A stretch of 64,000 bases of DNA from Emcibacter sp. (lineage in GTDB: Bacteria > Pseudomonadota > Alphaproteobacteria > Sphingomonadales > Emcibacteraceae), in NCBI GenBank assembly GCA_021774785.1, contig JAJFIQ010000023.1:62001-126000 (forward strand), given 5' to 3'. Shown in pieces: positions 26,243 to 38,879 of the stretch. A program made the translations under genes and the position numbers. The notes under the pieces are model-generated. The model ran no database searches. It saw only the letters and a program-made list of their open reading frames with translations, and was not told where the DNA came from. Within the stretch, counting starts at the first letter, position 1; each line of letters begins with the position of its first letter.

Positions 26243-28648
26243 ATGGACGACCTAATGAGCATTACTTATCCCGTACTTCCCTTAAGAGATATTGTGGTTT
26301 TCCCACATATGATTGTGCCGCTTTTTGTCGGTCGGGAAAAATCCGTTAAGGCGCTAGAGGATGTGATGAGCAACGACAAGAAGATTATTCTTGTTTCTCA
26401 GAAAGACGCCAATGATGATGACCCCAGCATAGAAGATATTTATGATATAGGAACGGTGGCGACTATTTTGCAGCTTCTCAAATTACCGGACGGTACCGTA
26501 AAAGTTTTGGTAGAAGGCGGAGAGCGGGCAAAAATTATCCGTTATATTGATAATGATAATTTCTTTGAAGCCGAAGCCGAGTTTGATCAACCAGTTGTGG
26601 AAGATTCAAAAGAGCTACGCGGATTGATGGGATCCGTCGTCAAACAGTTTGAGCAATATATCAAGGTCAATAAAAAAATACCCTCAGAAGTACAGAGCTC
26701 TGTTAATCAGATTGAGGATCCTGCAAAATTATCCGATGTGGTGGCTTCTTATCTGTCTTTGACGATATCTTCCAAGCAGGAACTTCTGGAAAATTCCAAT
26801 CTTCTGTCGCGTCTTGAAAAGATTTACAGCGTTATGGAAGGTGAGATTGGTGTCATGAAGGTGGAAAAGAAAATCCGCCATCGTGTGAAAAACCAGATGG
26901 AAAAAACCCAGCGGGAATATTATCTGAATGAACAGATGAAGGCCATTCAGAAAGAACTGGGGGAATCAGATGAAACCAAAGACGAAATCGCTGAACTTGA
27001 AGATAAAATCAAAGCTACCAAGCTTACAAAGGAAGCCCGTGAAAAATCGCTTGGTGAGCTGAAAAAGCTTAAATCCATGAGTCCTATGTCCGCTGAAGCG
27101 ACCGTGGTTCGTAATTATCTTGACTGGATGCTGTCTGTGCCTTGGTATAAAAACAGCAAGACAAAACATAATCTGGTTCAGGCCGAAGATATTCTGAATG
27201 AAGACCATTACGGGCTGGAAAAAGTTAAAGAACGTATTCTGGAATATCTTGCGGTTCAGCAAAGAACCAAAAAAATTAAAGGGCCTATCCTTTGTCTGGT
27301 AGGCCCACCCGGTGTTGGTAAAACTTCGCTTGGTAAATCCATAGCCCGTGCTACGGGGCGAAATTTTGTGCGCTTTTCCGTTGGTGGTGTTCGTGACGAG
27401 GCCGAAATTCGTGGTCATCGCCGGACTTATATTGGGTCAATGCCTGGTAAGGTGATCCAAAGCATGAAAAAGGCAGGGTCTAGCAACCCTATGTTCCTGC
27501 TGGATGAAATTGATAAAATGGGTGCTGATTTTCGCGGCGACCCATCGTCTGCTTTGCTGGAAGTGCTCGATCCGGAGCAGAATGGAAAATTCAATGATCA
27601 TTACCTAGAAGTGGATTATGACTTGTCCAATGTGATGTTTGTTACAACGGCCAATACATTGAATATCCCGCAGCCACTTCTGGACCGGATGGAAGTTATT
27701 AGCCTTTCTGGTTATACCGAAGATGAAAAAGTGGAAATTGCTAAACGGCATCTGATTACAAAGCTAATGAAGGACCATGGTCTGAAAGATGAAGAATGGT
27801 CAATTTCAGACGGTGCGCTCAGAGAAGTTATCCGAAGCTATACTCGCGAAGCCGGAGTACGTAATCTGGAAAGAGAAATTGCCAAGCTGATCCGCAAGGC
27901 GGTTAAGGAAATTGTTCTGGGCAAGGTTAAAGCCGTTAAAATAACCTGCCGGAATCTGGAAAAATTTGGTGGTGTTAAACGATTCATATTCGGTGAGTTG
28001 GAAGATGAAGATATGGTTGGTGTAACAACTGGCTTGGCTTGGACCGAAGTGGGCGGGGTTATATTGCAAATTGAAGCCATTACATCTGCTGGTAAAGGTA
28101 AAGTAACCATCACCGGAAAGCTGGGTGATGTGATGAAAGAATCAATCCAAGCCGCTATGAGCTATGTTCGTTCCCGGGCATTAGATTTTGGTATCCAGCC
28201 ATCAGCATTTGATAAAACCGATATACATATTCATTTACCGGAAGGGGCGACACCGAAAGACGGCCCTTCTGCGGGTGTGGGTATGATAACCTCAATCGTA
28301 TCTGTTTTGACCAATAACCCGGTGCAGCGCGATGTGGCAATGACCGGTGAAATTAGTCTGCGGGGCAGGGTACTGCCAATCGGTGGCCTGAAAGAAAAAC
28401 TATTGGCAGCGCTTAGAAGTGGTATCAAGACAGTTTTGATTCCCGAAGAAAATATGAAAGACCTTGCAGATATTCCTGATAATGTTATCCGAGGGCTTAA
28501 TATCATACCGGTTAGCAAGGTGCATGAGGTTCTGAAAGTAGCACTGGCAGAATCACTTCTTCCCCTTGCTCCTGAGGATGTGGAAACTACGGCCAATCTG
28601 GTTAAAGACCAGTCCGAATCTGGATTAGAAGTGCCTGTTCGTCATTAA
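26243..28648 (+). CDS. lon: ATP-dependent endopeptidase Lon
   Basis: 801 residues with the substrate-binding N-domain ([14 protein letters not shown]), AAA+ module (Walker A GPPGVGKT near residue 354, Walker [11 protein letters not shown]) and the C-terminal protease with catalytic Ser in DGPSAGVGM (~676) and Lys in [10 protein letters not shown] (~718). A second ATG four codons downstream (26255) is an equally good start. An intrinsic terminator follows. Confidence 0.98.
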   Translation: MDDLMSITYPVLPLRDIVVFPHMIVPLFVGREKSVKALEDVMSNDKKIILVSQKDANDDDPSIEDIYDIGTVATILQLLKLPDGTVKVLVEGGERAKIIRYIDNDNFFEAEAEFDQPVVEDSKELRGLMGSVVKQFEQYIKVNKKIPSEVQSSVNQIEDPAKLSDVVASYLSLTISSKQELLENSNLLSRLEKIYSVMEGEIGVMKVEKKIRHRVKNQMEKTQREYYLNEQMKAIQKELGESDETKDEIAELEDKIKATKLTKEAREKSLGELKKLKSMSPMSAEATVVRNYLDWMLSVPWYKNSKTKHNLVQAEDILNEDHYGLEKVKERILEYLAVQQRTKKIKGPILCLVGPPGVGKTSLGKSIARATGRNFVRFSVGGVRDEAEIRGHRRTYIGSMPGKVIQSMKKAGSSNPMFLLDEIDKMGADFRGDPSSALLEVLDPEQNGKFNDHYLEVDYDLSNVMFVTTANTLNIPQPLLDRMEVISLSGYTEDEKVEIAKRHLITKLMKDHGLKDEEWSISDGALREVIRSYTREAGVRNLEREIAKLIRKAVKEIVLGKVKAVKITCRNLEKFGGVKRFIFGELEDEDMVGVTTGLAWTEVGGVILQIEAITSAGKGKVTITGKLGDVMKESIQAAMSYVRSRALDFGIQPSAFDKTDIHIHLPEGATPKDGPSAGVGMITSIVSVLTNNPVQRDVAMTGEISLRGRVLPIGGLKEKLLAALRSGIKTVLIPEENMKDLADIPDNVIRGLNIIPVSKVHEVLKVALAESLLPLAPEDVETTANLVKDQSESGLEVPVRH

Positions 28649-28681
28649 AATTTGATCATATTTAAGCTCGTTTCGGGCGAT

Positions 28682-28715
28682 AAAGCACTCTTCTGAATAA
28701 GGAGAGTGCTTTTTT
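28682..28715 (+). terminator. intrinsic terminator after lon
   Basis: Stem AAAGCACTCT / AGAGTGCTTT with a short AT-rich loop followed by a T run, 33 bases after the lon stop. Confidence 0.9.
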
Positions 28716-28790
28716 ATTGTCAAAAAACAAAGTTATTTCAATGTCAAGCAAACTTTGTGTGAAAAACCGCAGTTTTGTGAGGTTTTCCCT

Positions 28791-28819
28791 TTGACGAAAC
28801 AAAAAACCGCGTCTACACT
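28791..28819 (+). promoter_or_regulatory. sigma-70-type promoter of hup
   Basis: TTGACG, a 17-base spacer and TACACT. The -10 ends 47 bases before the hup start. Both hexamers and the spacing are close to consensus, in line with the high expression expected of HU. Confidence 0.8.
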
Positions 28820-28866
28820 GCACTCACTTTTAACCAATTCAGTAATATTTTCATAAGGGGAAGATA

Positions 28867-29142
28867 GTGAACAAAAATGATCTAGTTGCCGCAGTGGCAG
28901 AAGCCGCAGGATTTTCAAAAGTAGACGCAGCATCAGCAGTTGATGGTGTTTTCTCATCCATCACGGACGCATTGGCATCAGGAGGTGACGTACGTTTGGT
29001 AGGTTTTGGAACTTTTAGTGTTGCGCAGCGCGCTGCCAGTGAAGGCCGTAACCCACGTACTGGTGAAAAAATCCAAATTCCTGCATCCAAGCAGCCTAAA
29101 TTTAAAGCTGGCAAAGGCCTTAAAGACGCAGTAAATAAATAA
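28867..29142 (+). CDS. hup: DNA-binding protein HU
   Basis: 91 residues, the family's normal length. [18 protein letters not shown] at the start, [17 protein letters not shown] in the middle and the DNA-binding arm with [24 protein letters not shown] are diagnostic. It compacts and bends DNA as a dimer. It lies in the conserved lon-hup arrangement with its own promoter and terminator. Confidence 0.97.
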   Translation: MNKNDLVAAVAEAAGFSKVDAASAVDGVFSSITDALASGGDVRLVGFGTFSVAQRAASEGRNPRTGEKIQIPASKQPKFKAGKGLKDAVNK

Positions 29143-29153
29143 TTTTCTTATTG

Positions 29154-29197
29154 AAAAAAGACGGTTAGTTGAAAAAATACTAACCGTCTTTTTTTTA
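29154..29197 (+). terminator. intrinsic terminator after hup
   Basis: Long stem AAAAGACGGTTAGT / ACTAACCGTCTTTT around an A-rich loop, followed by a T run. Confidence 0.92.
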
Positions 29198-29272
29198 TGC
29201 TTTACATATCTTCAAACAGTCTGTAGATATGCATCCACGTAATGCCTAGTGCGTTACATTATTTAAAAAATG

Positions 29273-29348
<76 letters not shown>

Positions 29349-29469
29349 TTTTTTTAAATATAACAGTGGTTTAATACGTCAGATTTTATTTTGTAAAATA
29401 TGACAATAGCCGCTTGACTGGATAGGGCGAATGCCTTAAATCAGTCACACACCTCAGACAGGTTTCTGG

Positions 29470-29546
29470 GGGGGTGTAGCTCAGTTGGTTAGAGCGCTGG
29501 CCTGTCACGCCAGAGGTCGCGGGTTCGAGTCCCGTCACTCCCGCCA
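29470..29546 (+). tRNA. tRNA-Asp (anticodon GUC)
   Basis: Acceptor GGGGGTG pairs with CACTCCC (one G-T pair); anticodon stem CTGGC/GCCAG with loop CTGTCAC gives anticodon GTC. The discriminator is G and CCA is encoded. Confidence 0.97.
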
Positions 29547-29610
29547 CTTTTCTTAAATTTCTGTACATCATGATATTATTAACATGTGAAGCTTTTTACC
29601 AAAAAAAGCA

Positions 29611-29640
29611 TTGGATTTTTACGTCACTTCGGGCTATTAA
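29611..29640 (+). promoter_or_regulatory. candidate nuo operon promoter
   Basis: TTGGAT, an 18-base spacer and TATTAA, about 75 bases before nuoA. It is plausible but not strong; readthrough from the tRNA genes is also possible because no clear terminator follows tRNA-Asp. Confidence 0.45.
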
Positions 29641-29716
29641 ACCTTAAAGGGTAGGGACGTCATGAATGGCGTGGATTTGGCCTGTAACAATTTAATTAAG
29701 AAGGGGTTGAGCACGG

Positions 29717-30082
29717 ATGAACGAAATGCTGCTCGAATATCTTCCAATACTGATTTTCTTTTTTATTGCCATAATTTTATCATGTATATTCATTGTGCTC
29801 CCCATGTTGATAGTTGAGCAGAAGCCGGATACGGAAAAGCTATCTGCTTATGAATGTGGGTTTGAAGCCTTTGACAGTGCGCGTAAACCTTTTGATGTTC
29901 GCTTTTATCTGGTGGCAATTCTCTTTATCATTTTTGACCTTGAGGTCGCTTTCCTTTTCCCTTGGGCCGTCTCGCTTGGGAAAATTGGTATGTTTGGATT
30001 TGTATCAATGATGATTTTTCTTGGGGTGCTGACCATTGGATTTATTTATGAATGGAAGAAGGGGGCCTTGGAATGGGAGTAG
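29717..30082 (+). CDS. nuoA: NADH-quinone oxidoreductase subunit A
   Basis: 121 residues, three membrane helices, and the conserved [41 protein letters not shown] block that carries the loop cysteine near the quinone site. First gene of a complete 14-gene complex I operon. It overlaps nuoB. Confidence 0.97.
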   Translation: MNEMLLEYLPILIFFFIAIILSCIFIVLPMLIVEQKPDTEKLSAYECGFEAFDSARKPFDVRFYLVAILFIIFDLEVAFLFPWAVSLGKIGMFGFVSMMIFLGVLTIGFIYEWKKGALEWE

Positions 30083-30606
30083 AGATGTCTGGAAATTTAC
30101 CTGTCACGGATCAGGACGCCTATTTTAAATCTCTTTCGGATGACCTGTCTGACAAAGGCTTTGTTGTCGCAAGCCTTGATGACGTGATTGCCTGGGCCCG
30201 TACGGGTTCCTTATGGTGGATGACATTTGGACTGGCGTGCTGCGCTGTCGAAATGATGCATTCCAGCATGCCACGGTACGACGTGGAACGGATGGGCTTT
30301 GCCCCACGGGCTTCCCCGCGTCAATCTGACGTTATGATTGTGGCGGGAACCTTGACCAATAAAATGGCCCCTGCCATGCGCAAAGTTTATGACCAGATGG
30401 CCGAGCCGCGCTATGTGATCTCCATGGGCAGCTGTGCCAATGGTGGTGGTTATTACCATTATTCTTATTCTGTTGTACGCGGGTGTGACAGAATTGTTCC
30501 CGTTGATATTTATGTTCCCGGCTGCCCACCCACAGCTGAAGCGCTGGTTTATGGTATTCTTCAGCTTCAGAAGAAGATTCGCCGTACCACTGCATTGGAC
30601 AGGTAA
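30073..30606 (+). CDS. nuoB: NADH-quinone oxidoreductase subunit B
   Basis: Peripheral-arm subunit that holds the N2 [4Fe-4S] cluster next to the quinone site. The ligand pattern is visible: [11 protein letters not shown] with adjacent cysteines, [23 protein letters not shown] and [13 protein letters not shown]-like sequence. Starts at 30073 (overlapping nuoA by 10 bases) and 30085 are both possible; 177 residues from the former. Confidence 0.96.
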   Translation: MGVEMSGNLPVTDQDAYFKSLSDDLSDKGFVVASLDDVIAWARTGSLWWMTFGLACCAVEMMHSSMPRYDVERMGFAPRASPRQSDVMIVAGTLTNKMAPAMRKVYDQMAEPRYVISMGSCANGGGYYHYSYSVVRGCDRIVPVDIYVPGCPPTAEALVYGILQLQKKIRRTTALDR

Positions 30607-30614
30607 GGAATGCT

Positions 30615-31235
30615 ATGAGTAATCTGGAAACACTTAATGATATGGGGCAGGCTATTGTTGGTGCCTTAGAGAACGAAGTGCATGAATTTACGGTTGCGCT
30701 TGGTGAACTAACCATCACCGCACGGGCTGACAAAATTGTAAGCATTCTGACCACATTGCGGGATGATCCTAATTTTAAATTTGTGCAGCTCACCGATATA
30801 TGCGGGGTTGATTATCCCGAACGGTCCAAACGGTTTGATGTGGTTTATCATCTGCTCAGCCTGAAACATAATGTGCGTGTGCGAATCAAGACACAGGCTG
30901 ATGATGAGATTCCAGTCCCATCCGTAGTCGGTGTATACCCCAGTGCCAATTGGTATGAACGTGAAGTATGGGATATGTATGGCGTCATGTTCGACGGACA
31001 TCCTGACCTGCGTCGTCTGTTAACGGATTATGGCTTTCAGGGTCATCCTCAAAGAAAAGATTTCCCCCTTACCGGATATGTTGAGCTTCGTTACAGCGAA
31101 GAAGAAAGGCGGGTTGTTTATGAACCGGTCAAATTACAACAGGAATTCCGCGATTTTGACTTTATGTCACCCTGGGAAGGGGCCAAATATATTCTTCCCG
31201 GCGATGAGAAAGCAGAAGAGGGGCAAGAGAGTTAG
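30615..31235 (+). CDS. nuoC: NADH-quinone oxidoreductase subunit C
   Basis: 206-residue connecting-arm subunit, separate from NuoD as in most alphaproteobacteria. Diagnostic sequences are [61 protein letters not shown] and FDFMSPWEG near the end. Confidence 0.97.
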   Translation: MSNLETLNDMGQAIVGALENEVHEFTVALGELTITARADKIVSILTTLRDDPNFKFVQLTDICGVDYPERSKRFDVVYHLLSLKHNVRVRIKTQADDEIPVPSVVGVYPSANWYEREVWDMYGVMFDGHPDLRRLLTDYGFQGHPQRKDFPLTGYVELRYSEEERRVVYEPVKLQQEFRDFDFMSPWEGAKYILPGDEKAEEGQES

Positions 31236-31238
31236 ATT

Positions 31239-32417
31239 ATGGCTGAAGTAGATATTAAAAACTACAATATAAACTTTGGGCCTCAGCATCCTGCGGCTCA
31301 TGGTGTATTACGCTTGATTTTGGAGCTTGATGGTGAGGTAGTGGAACGCGCTGACCCACATGTGGGGCTGTTGCATCGGGGTACTGAAAAGCTGATCGAG
31401 AATAAAACCTATCTACAGGCTATTCCCTATTTTGACCGGCTTGATTATGTATCGCCAATGAATCAGGAGCATGCCTTTTGTTTGGCCATTGAAAAACTTC
31501 TGGAACTGGAAGTGCCGGAACGCGGACAATATATCCGTGTTCTTTATGCAGAAATTGGCCGTATCCTCAATCACATCATGAATGTAACCGCCCACGGCAT
31601 GGATGTGGGGGCCTTGACGCCGATCCTTTGGGGTTTTGAGGAACGTGAACTGCTCATGGAATTTTATGAACGGGTATGCGGTGCGCGTCTGCATGCCAAC
31701 TATTTCCGTCCCGGCGGCGTTCATCAGGATCTGCCGGAGGGGCTGACCGATGATATTCTGCGCTGGTGCGATAATTTCCCGAACACCATGAATGATATTG
31801 AGACGCTTGTTACGGAGAATCGTATCTTTAAGCAACGCAATGTGGATATTGGCAAGGTAACAGCAGAAGAATGTTATGCACTTGGCTTTACCGGTACCAT
31901 GCTGCGTGGCTCAAATGTGCCGTGGGATTTGCGTAAGGCTCAGCCTTATGATGTCTATAGCGAAATGGATTTTGATGTTGTCGTCGGCAAGAACGGTGAC
32001 TGTTATGACCGGTTTGTTCTGCGCATTGAAGAAATGTATCAGAGTATGGCGATAATCCGCCAATGCATTGAGAAAATGCCAAAAGGGGATGTTTTGTCTG
32101 CGGATCATACGGTGACACCACCGCGTCGCACGGAAATAAAGACATCCATGGAAGCTCTGATTCAGCATTTCAAGCTTTATACCGAAGGGTTCAAAGTTCC
32201 TGAAGGTGAAGTTTATGCCGCTGTTGAGGCGCCCAAGGGTGAATTTGGTGTTTATCTGGTTTCAGACGGTAGTAATAAGCCTTACCGTTGTAAAATACGG
32301 GCGCCGGGCTATGCCCATTTACAGGCGATGGATCATGTTGCCAAAGGTCATATGCTGGCAGATATTCCGGCATTGATGGGTTCTTTTGATATTGTGTTCG
32401 GAGAGGTTGACCGATGA
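31239..32417 (+). CDS. nuoD: NADH-quinone oxidoreductase subunit D
   Basis: 392 residues, 49-kDa-type subunit forming the quinone cavity with NuoB. Visible motifs are [57 protein letters not shown] and [19 protein letters not shown]. Its stop overlaps the nuoE start (ATGA). Confidence 0.98.
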   Translation: MAEVDIKNYNINFGPQHPAAHGVLRLILELDGEVVERADPHVGLLHRGTEKLIENKTYLQAIPYFDRLDYVSPMNQEHAFCLAIEKLLELEVPERGQYIRVLYAEIGRILNHIMNVTAHGMDVGALTPILWGFEERELLMEFYERVCGARLHANYFRPGGVHQDLPEGLTDDILRWCDNFPNTMNDIETLVTENRIFKQRNVDIGKVTAEECYALGFTGTMLRGSNVPWDLRKAQPYDVYSEMDFDVVVGKNGDCYDRFVLRIEEMYQSMAIIRQCIEKMPKGDVLSADHTVTPPRRTEIKTSMEALIQHFKLYTEGFKVPEGEVYAAVEAPKGEFGVYLVSDGSNKPYRCKIRAPGYAHLQAMDHVAKGHMLADIPALMGSFDIVFGEVDR

Positions 32418-33031
32418 ACATCAGTGTAAGAAATTCGGAAAGTTTCGTCTTTACGGCCGAAAATATGGAATGGGCTAAGGGGCAGTTGGCTAAATATCCG
32501 TCTAGCCGTAAGCAGAGCGGTGTGATGCCCTTGCTGACCCGTGCTCAGGAACAGAATAACGGCTGGGTTTCGGTTCCGGTGATGGAATATGTGGCTGATA
32601 TGCTGGATATGCCCTATATCCGGGTTCAAGAAGTGGCAAGCTTTTATACCATGTATAATCTTAAGCCGGTTGGCAAGCATGTGATTGAGGTCTGTACCAC
32701 TACACCCTGCTGGCTGCGGGGGTCTGACGATGTGGTAGCTGCCTGTAAGGATGAGTTGGGAATCGGTTTTGGTGAAACGACCGAAGACGGAGAATTTACC
32801 CTTCTTGAAGTGGAATGTGCAGGCGCCTGTGTCAATGCACCGGTTATTGCCTACAAAGAAGAATATTACGAAGATCTGGATAACGACAGTACGCGAAAAT
32901 TTATCAAGGCCATAAAAAGCGGTGAATTGCCGGTTGCTGGTCCTCAAACAACGGACCGACATAAATCGGCTCCGCAGGGCGGTCCAACCACCCTGAAAGA
33001 TTTTTGTGCAGTTCAGGGAGGGCAAGAATAA
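32414..33031 (+). CDS. nuoE: NADH-quinone oxidoreductase subunit E
   Basis: 205 residues; thioredoxin-like subunit with the N1a [2Fe-2S] cluster, whose cysteines are in [11 protein letters not shown] and [12 protein letters not shown]. The C-terminal ~35 residues are a polar extension ([21 protein letters not shown]) common in alphaproteobacteria. It overlaps nuoF by one base. Confidence 0.97.
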   Translation: MNISVRNSESFVFTAENMEWAKGQLAKYPSSRKQSGVMPLLTRAQEQNNGWVSVPVMEYVADMLDMPYIRVQEVASFYTMYNLKPVGKHVIEVCTTTPCWLRGSDDVVAACKDELGIGFGETTEDGEFTLLEVECAGACVNAPVIAYKEEYYEDLDNDSTRKFIKAIKSGELPVAGPQTTDRHKSAPQGGPTTLKDFCAVQGGQE

Positions 33032-34314
33032 TGCTTGCAGATAAAGATCGCATCTTTACCAACCTTTATGGCTATCAAAGCTACGGCCTTGACGCCGCCA
33101 AAAAGCGTGGCGACTGGGACGGTACCAAGGAATTGCTCGAAAAGGGCGGTGAATGGATTATTGATGAAATGAAATCGTCCGGCCTACGTGGGCGCGGGGG
33201 TGCTGGTTTTCCGACCGGACTGAAATGGTCTTTCATGCCCAGACAATCCGATGGGCGCCCTCATTATCTGGTGGTGAATGCTGACGAAGGCGAGCCGGGA
33301 ACCTGTAAGGATCGGGAAATTATTCGGCATGACCCTCATAAGCTGATCGAAGGTTGTCTAGTTGCTGGGTTTTCTATGAAGGCCTGTGCAGCCTATATTT
33401 ATATTCGTGGCGAATTTGTTCATGAAGCCGATGTGCTTGATGCGGCCATTCAGGAAGCCTATGCCGCCGGATTGATCGGCGAGAATGCCTGCGGCACTGG
33501 ATATAAATTCGATGTTTATGTTCATCGGGGTGCGGGGGCTTATATTTGTGGCGAAGAAACCGCACTCATAGAAAGTCTGGAAGGCAAAAAAGGTCAGCCG
33601 CGCCTGAAGCCGCCGTTCCCGGCTAATGTGGGCCTTTATGGTTGCCCGTCAACGGTGAATAATGTGGAATCAATTGCGGTGGCACCGACCATCCTGCGCC
33701 GTGGTGGTTCTTGGTTTGCGGGACTTGGCCGGGAAAATAATACCGGAACTAAACTTTTTTGTATTTCCGGCCATGTGAATAATCCATGTAATGTTGAAGA
33801 AGAAATGGGAATTCCGTTAAAAACGCTCATTGAGAAACATGCAGGCGGTGTTCGCGGGGGTTGGGATAACCTGCTGGCGATCATTCCGGGTGGCTCATCT
33901 GTTCATATGCTGCCAAAAAGCATTTGCGATACAGTTTTGATGGATTTTGATAGTCTAAGGGCTGAGGGAACGGGTCTAGGTACGGCAGCGGTTATCGTTA
34001 TGGATAAATCCACTGACCTCATTAAAGCCATTGCCCGCCTGTCATCTTTTTATGCCCATGAGAGCTGTGGTCAATGCACGCCCTGCCGGGAAGGTACGGG
34101 CTGGATGTCGCGGATCATGAACCGTATGGTGACCGGTGAAGCCGAGCTGTCCGAGATTGACATGCTGCTGGATGTGACCAAAAAAATTGAAGGGCATACC
34201 ATTTGTGCGCTCGGGGATGCGGCGGCATGGCCAATACAAGGCCTGTTCCGCCACTTCCGGCCCGAAGTGGAAGCTCGTATTATGGATTATAAAAAAAGCC
34301 GTACCGCGGCGTGA
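33031..34314 (+). CDS. nuoF: NADH-quinone oxidoreductase subunit F
   Basis: Start at [16 protein letters not shown] (33031), overlapping the nuoE stop in TAATG; 427 residues. It contains the NADH site ([20 protein letters not shown]), the FMN site ([29 protein letters not shown]) and the N3 [4Fe-4S] ligands in [11 protein letters not shown] plus a later Cys in [10 protein letters not shown]. Confidence 0.98.
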   Translation: MLADKDRIFTNLYGYQSYGLDAAKKRGDWDGTKELLEKGGEWIIDEMKSSGLRGRGGAGFPTGLKWSFMPRQSDGRPHYLVVNADEGEPGTCKDREIIRHDPHKLIEGCLVAGFSMKACAAYIYIRGEFVHEADVLDAAIQEAYAAGLIGENACGTGYKFDVYVHRGAGAYICGEETALIESLEGKKGQPRLKPPFPANVGLYGCPSTVNNVESIAVAPTILRRGGSWFAGLGRENNTGTKLFCISGHVNNPCNVEEEMGIPLKTLIEKHAGGVRGGWDNLLAIIPGGSSVHMLPKSICDTVLMDFDSLRAEGTGLGTAAVIVMDKSTDLIKAIARLSSFYAHESCGQCTPCREGTGWMSRIMNRMVTGEAELSEIDMLLDVTKKIEGHTICALGDAAAWPIQGLFRHFRPEVEARIMDYKKSRTAA

Positions 34315-34334
34315 TGAAGTGTGGAGTTTAAATA

Positions 34335-36374
34335 ATGCCAACGCTTACTATTGACGGAATTGAAGTAGAGGTCGAAGGCGGGTCAACCGTACTGCAGGCT
34401 TGTGAAGCTGCGGGTATTGAAATACCGCGTTTCTGCTTTCATGAACGTCTGTCAATCTCGGGCAATTGCCGGATGTGTCTTGTGGAAATGGAAAAGGCAC
34501 CGAAGCTTATAGCATCCTGTGCCATGCCTGCGGGTGATGGTATGGTTATCCATACCAAAAGTGACAAAGTCAAACGCGGTCGGGAAGGGGTGTTGGAATT
34601 TACCCTGATCAATCACCCCCTAGATTGTCCGGTATGTGATCAGGGCGGTGAATGTGACCTTCAGGATCAGTATCTTGCCTATAGTGGTGATGATAACCGC
34701 TACGAAGAGGGCCGCCGTACCGTGGCTAAAGATGATTTCGGTCCACTCGTGAAAACCGTTATGACCCGTTGTATCCATTGTACCCGCTGTGTGCGTTTTG
34801 CAGATGAGATTGCGGGCGTTCCGGCCTTAGGCGGTATTGGTCGCGGTGATCATCTTGAAATTACCACTTATCAGGAACAGCCCTTTGCGTCTGAACTTTC
34901 CGGTAATGTGGTTGACCTTTGCCCCGTTGGCGCGCTGACCAATAAGCCCTATGCTTTTACGGCACGGCCGTGGGAACTGAAATCAACGGAAACCTTCGAT
35001 ATTCATGATGCCATGGGTTCCAGCGTTCGTGCCGATGCACGGGGTGCGCAAGTTATGCGTTTTCTGCCACGGGTTCATGAGGATGTAAACGAAGAATGGA
35101 TTTCCGATAAAACCCGTCAGGCCGTTGACGGTTTGAAATATAATCGCCTTGATCAGCCTTATGTGCGGCGCGACGGAAAATTACAGCCCGCTTCATGGGA
35201 TGAAGCTTTCGACGTCATAGCGTCAAATGTGAAGGGCAAGAAAATTGCTGCACTCATTGGTGATCTTTGTGATCTGGAAAGTATGTATGCCCTGAAAGGC
35301 TTGATGGCGGCGCTGGGCTCTACAGCAATTGATTGTCGTCAGGACGGCGCCAAATATGGCGGCAAACATCGGGTTGGTTATCTGTTTAACAGTAGTATAG
35401 CAGGCATTGATGAGGCAGACACCTGCTTGCTAGTGGGCACGAACCCACGCAAAGAAGCGGCAGTGCTGAATATTCGTCTTCGTTATCTGTCAAAGCGTGG
35501 CCCGATAGCGTCCGTTGGTGAGGTTGAAAATCTGACTTACCCTGTGGAACATCTGGGCAATAACGTAAAGGCATTGGAAGATGTGTTGTTGGGCAAGGGC
35601 GATTTTGCCAAGGCGTTGAAAAAAGCCGAGAAGCCAATGATTATTCTGGGGTCTGGTGCCGTTAGCCATGCAGATGGTGCGGCTATCCTGAAGCTGGCCC
35701 ATGACATAGCCGAAAAATACGGCATGGTCAGTGATTGCTGGAACGGCTTTAACGTCCTGCATACGGCAGCAAGTCGTGTCGGTGCCATGGACCTTGGTCT
35801 GGTGAGTGATGGCGGAGTGGATGGTATTCTGAACGGTGCAGCTAAAGGCGACATAGAGGTTGTTTTTAATCTGGGTGCAGATGAAATTGACACAGCCCGT
35901 TTGGAAAAAGCCTTTGTGATTTATCAGGGCAGCCACGGTGATGAGGGTGTGAAGCATGCTGACGTGATCCTGCCGGGGGTTGCCTATCCGGAAAAACCGG
36001 GCACTTATGTCAATATGGAGGGCCGGGTGCAGTTGGCACCACGGGTAATCTTTGGGCCGGGCGATGCTCGTGAAGACTGGGCCATACTCAGGGCCTTATC
36101 ACAAAAATTGGGCCATACATTGCCATTTGATACGATTTCTGAACTTAGGACTAAGATGATTGCGGATTATCCGCATTTGGATCAAGTGGATCAGGTGCCA
36201 AAAGAAAGTTGGGCTGAATTTGGTGTTACGGCTAAGGCATCTGATGCACCGATAACAAATCTGATTGACGATTTTTATCAGACTAACCCTATCGCAAGGT
36301 CATCTAAAGTTATGGCGGAATGTAGTAGCGCATACGAAGGTGCTCAATTTGTAGCGGAGGCGGTCAATGGCTGA
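34335..36374 (+). CDS. nuoG: NADH-quinone oxidoreductase subunit G
   Basis: 679 residues. The N-terminal ferredoxin domain has [19 protein letters not shown]; then come the N5-type His/Cys motif [18 protein letters not shown], and [18 protein letters not shown] with the distal [14 protein letters not shown] for N4. The C-terminal part is a molybdopterin-oxidoreductase-like domain. Overlaps nuoH by 8 bases. Confidence 0.97.
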   Translation: MPTLTIDGIEVEVEGGSTVLQACEAAGIEIPRFCFHERLSISGNCRMCLVEMEKAPKLIASCAMPAGDGMVIHTKSDKVKRGREGVLEFTLINHPLDCPVCDQGGECDLQDQYLAYSGDDNRYEEGRRTVAKDDFGPLVKTVMTRCIHCTRCVRFADEIAGVPALGGIGRGDHLEITTYQEQPFASELSGNVVDLCPVGALTNKPYAFTARPWELKSTETFDIHDAMGSSVRADARGAQVMRFLPRVHEDVNEEWISDKTRQAVDGLKYNRLDQPYVRRDGKLQPASWDEAFDVIASNVKGKKIAALIGDLCDLESMYALKGLMAALGSTAIDCRQDGAKYGGKHRVGYLFNSSIAGIDEADTCLLVGTNPRKEAAVLNIRLRYLSKRGPIASVGEVENLTYPVEHLGNNVKALEDVLLGKGDFAKALKKAEKPMIILGSGAVSHADGAAILKLAHDIAEKYGMVSDCWNGFNVLHTAASRVGAMDLGLVSDGGVDGILNGAAKGDIEVVFNLGADEIDTARLEKAFVIYQGSHGDEGVKHADVILPGVAYPEKPGTYVNMEGRVQLAPRVIFGPGDAREDWAILRALSQKLGHTLPFDTISELRTKMIADYPHLDQVDQVPKESWAEFGVTAKASDAPITNLIDDFYQTNPIARSSKVMAECSSAYEGAQFVAEAVNG

Positions 36375-37431
36375 TTTACTCGTCGAATTCTTTCAGTGGG
36401 CTTTTGGGGTGACCCTTGTGCCGTGGCTGGCCATGATTATGGGTATTGTTGTGGGAATTCTTGCTATAGTGCTACCGCTGCTGATTGCGGTCGCCATGAG
36501 CGTTTATATGGACCGGAAAGTCTGGGCCGGGATGCAGATGCGACGCGGCCCCAATGTGGTTGGCCCGTGGGGATTGTTACAATCTTTTGCCGATGGCCTG
36601 AAGCTTTTCCTGAAGGAAACCATCATTCCTGCCAGCGCCAACAAGTTTATATTTTTGTTGGCCCCCGCGCTGACATTCCTTCTGGCACTTGTGGCATGGG
36701 CGGTGATTCCCTTTGATGCGGGTATGGTTCTGGCTGATCTGAATGTGGGTATATTATATCTGTTTGCCATATCATCCTTGGGCGTTTATGGCATCATCCT
36801 GTCAGGTTGGGCCAGTAACTCGCGCTATGCTTTCCTTGGTGCGTTACGTTCCGCGGCACAGATGGTGTCTTACGAGGTGTCCATTGGTTTCGTACTGGTG
36901 ACGGTGCTGATGTGCGCAGGGTCGCTTAACCTCAGCGAAATTGTCATGGCGCAGAAAGATACTTTTATGGGCGTGAATGGCTATTGGTTCACACCGCTGT
37001 TTCCCATGCTGATCGTATTCTTCATTTCAGCGCTCGCGGAAACCAACAGGCCGCCGTTTGATCTGCCCGAAGCCGAAGCTGAGATCGTCGCCGGTTATCA
37101 GGTTGAATATTCATCCATGGCCTTTGCGCTGTTCTTCCTTGGCGAATATGCCAATATTATTCTCATGTGTGCCATGACCAGCATATTGTTCCTTGGTGGA
37201 TGGTTACCACCCTTGGATTGGGAGCCGTTATATCTTATTCCGGGCTGGGTCTGGTTCTTTGGCAAGATATTATTCATGTTCTTTGTCTTTGCTTGGGTTA
37301 AGGCAACAGTCCCGCGCTACCGCTATGATCAACTGATGCGTCTGGGCTGGAAAATATTCCTGCCGCTGTCATTACTTTGGGTCGTATTAACCGGGTTTTT
37401 CTTGTTGTTAACCGACAAGATACCGGCATAA
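36367..37431 (+). CDS. nuoH: NADH-quinone oxidoreductase subunit H
   Basis: 354 residues with eight or so membrane helices. Conserved [55 protein letters not shown] and [31 protein letters not shown] line the quinone tunnel and E-channel. Confidence 0.98.
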   Translation: MADLLVEFFQWAFGVTLVPWLAMIMGIVVGILAIVLPLLIAVAMSVYMDRKVWAGMQMRRGPNVVGPWGLLQSFADGLKLFLKETIIPASANKFIFLLAPALTFLLALVAWAVIPFDAGMVLADLNVGILYLFAISSLGVYGIILSGWASNSRYAFLGALRSAAQMVSYEVSIGFVLVTVLMCAGSLNLSEIVMAQKDTFMGVNGYWFTPLFPMLIVFFISALAETNRPPFDLPEAEAEIVAGYQVEYSSMAFALFFLGEYANIILMCAMTSILFLGGWLPPLDWEPLYLIPGWVWFFGKILFMFFVFAWVKATVPRYRYDQLMRLGWKIFLPLSLLWVVLTGFFLLLTDKIPA

Positions 37432-37443
37432 GGAATAGATGAT

Positions 37444-37932
37444 ATGACACTTCTCAAACACGCCGCCCGAACATTCTTACTTAGCGAATTTATCAAAGCC
37501 ATGTGGCTGACATTCCGCTATATGTTCCGGCCAAAGGCCACCATTAATTATCCTTATGAAAAGGGTCCGTTAAGCCCGCGTTTCCGGGGTGAGCATGCGC
37601 TGCGTCGTTATCCAAACGGTGAGGAACGCTGTATTGCGTGCAAATTATGCGAGGCCATATGCCCCGCACAGGCCATAACCATTGAAGCCGCTGTGGCTGA
37701 TGATGGCACGCGGCGCACCACGCGATATGACATTGATATGACCAAATGTATTTACTGTGGTTATTGTCAGGAAGCCTGTCCGGTGGAAGCTATTGTGGAA
37801 GGCCCCAATTTCGAGTTTGCCACAGAAACACGCGAAGAACTTTTTTATGACAAGTCGAAGCTGTTGAAAAACGGTGATATGTGGGAACAGGAAATTGCCA
37901 CCAACCTTAAACTTGATGCACCATATAGGTAG
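37444..37932 (+). CDS. nuoI: NADH-quinone oxidoreductase subunit I
   Basis: 162 residues with two [4Fe-4S] ferredoxin motifs for N6a and N6b: [16 protein letters not shown] and [36 protein letters not shown] precedes the first motif, as in other alphaproteobacterial and mitochondrial TYKY subunits. Confidence 0.98.
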   Translation: MTLLKHAARTFLLSEFIKAMWLTFRYMFRPKATINYPYEKGPLSPRFRGEHALRRYPNGEERCIACKLCEAICPAQAITIEAAVADDGTRRTTRYDIDMTKCIYCGYCQEACPVEAIVEGPNFEFATETREELFYDKSKLLKNGDMWEQEIATNLKLDAPYR

Positions 37933-37937
37933 GGAAT

Positions 37938-38552
37938 ATGATTTATACTTTATGCTTTTATCTTTTTGCCACCATCACGGTATTTTCCGCGATCATGGTG
38001 ATTGCAAGCCGGAACCCGGTGCATTCCGTGTTGTATCTTATACTGGCTTTCTTTAACTCCGCCGGACTTTTTGTCCTGCTGGGTGCTGAATTTGTCGCCA
38101 TGATCCTGGTGATTGTTTATGTGGGCGCGGTAGCGGTATTATTCATGTTTGTGGTGATGATGCTGGATATTGATTACAGCGAACTGCGCAAGGGATTTCA
38201 GAAATATCTGCCCATAGGTGGTTTGATCGGCTTGGTTCTTCTGGCGGAACTGGTTCTGGTAGGAATGGGTTGGGGACTTGGTAGTCCTGTGACAACTGAC
38301 CCTGCGACAGCCACACCGGCATTGACGGAAATGACCAATACAGAAGCTTTGGGCAGCTTGATTTATACCAAATATATCTTCCTGTTTCAGATGGCGGGCC
38401 TGATCCTGCTGGTGGCGATGATTGGAGCCATTGTGCTCACCCACCGTAAAAGACCCGGTGTTAAGAAGCAGAGTGTTAATAAACAGGTTATGAGGCGTCG
38501 TGGCGATGCCTATGAAATTGTGAAAGTTAAACCCGGACAAGGGTTAGGGTAG
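37938..38552 (+). CDS. nuoJ: NADH-quinone oxidoreductase subunit J
   Basis: 204 residues, about five membrane helices. SRNPVHSVLYLILAFFNSAGLFVLLGAEFVAMILVIVYVGAVAVLFMFVVMM is the conserved core with the pi-bulge helix. The cytoplasmic tail KRPGVKKQSVNKQVMRRR is polar and variable. Confidence 0.97.
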   Translation: MIYTLCFYLFATITVFSAIMVIASRNPVHSVLYLILAFFNSAGLFVLLGAEFVAMILVIVYVGAVAVLFMFVVMMLDIDYSELRKGFQKYLPIGGLIGLVLLAELVLVGMGWGLGSPVTTDPATATPALTEMTNTEALGSLIYTKYIFLFQMAGLILLVAMIGAIVLTHRKRPGVKKQSVNKQVMRRRGDAYEIVKVKPGQGLG

Positions 38553-38562
38553 GGAATAAATA

Positions 38563-38871
38563 ATGGAAATCGGACTCGCGCATTATCTGACCGTTGCGGC
38601 CATGCTGTTTACCATTGGCATCTTCGGCATTTTTCTTAACAGAAAGAATGTGATTATTATCCTGATGTCGGTGGAGCTTATTCTGCTGGCGGTCAATATC
38701 AACTTTGTCGCATTTTCTTCGTATCTGCATGACATGGTTGGACAGGTATTCACCATGTTCATTCTGACGGTTGCGGCGGGGGAAGCAGCCATCGGCCTTG
38801 CTATCCTCGTCATATATTATCGAAATCGCGGTACGATCGCGGTTGAAGACATAAATCTGATGGAAGGATAA
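38563..38871 (+). CDS. nuoK: NADH-quinone oxidoreductase subunit K
   Basis: 102 residues, three helices. The conserved glutamates are in [24 protein letters not shown] and [19 protein letters not shown], which lie in the proton path. Confidence 0.98.
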   Translation: MEIGLAHYLTVAAMLFTIGIFGIFLNRKNVIIILMSVELILLAVNINFVAFSSYLHDMVGQVFTMFILTVAAGEAAIGLAILVIYYRNRGTIAVEDINLMEG

Positions 38872-38879
38872 GCAATAAT

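Noticed and set aside
29548-29716. Riboswitch or extra RNA gene between tRNA-Asp and nuoA
   Set aside because: No convincing long stems or tRNA features were found; only a weak promoter-like pair of hexamers.
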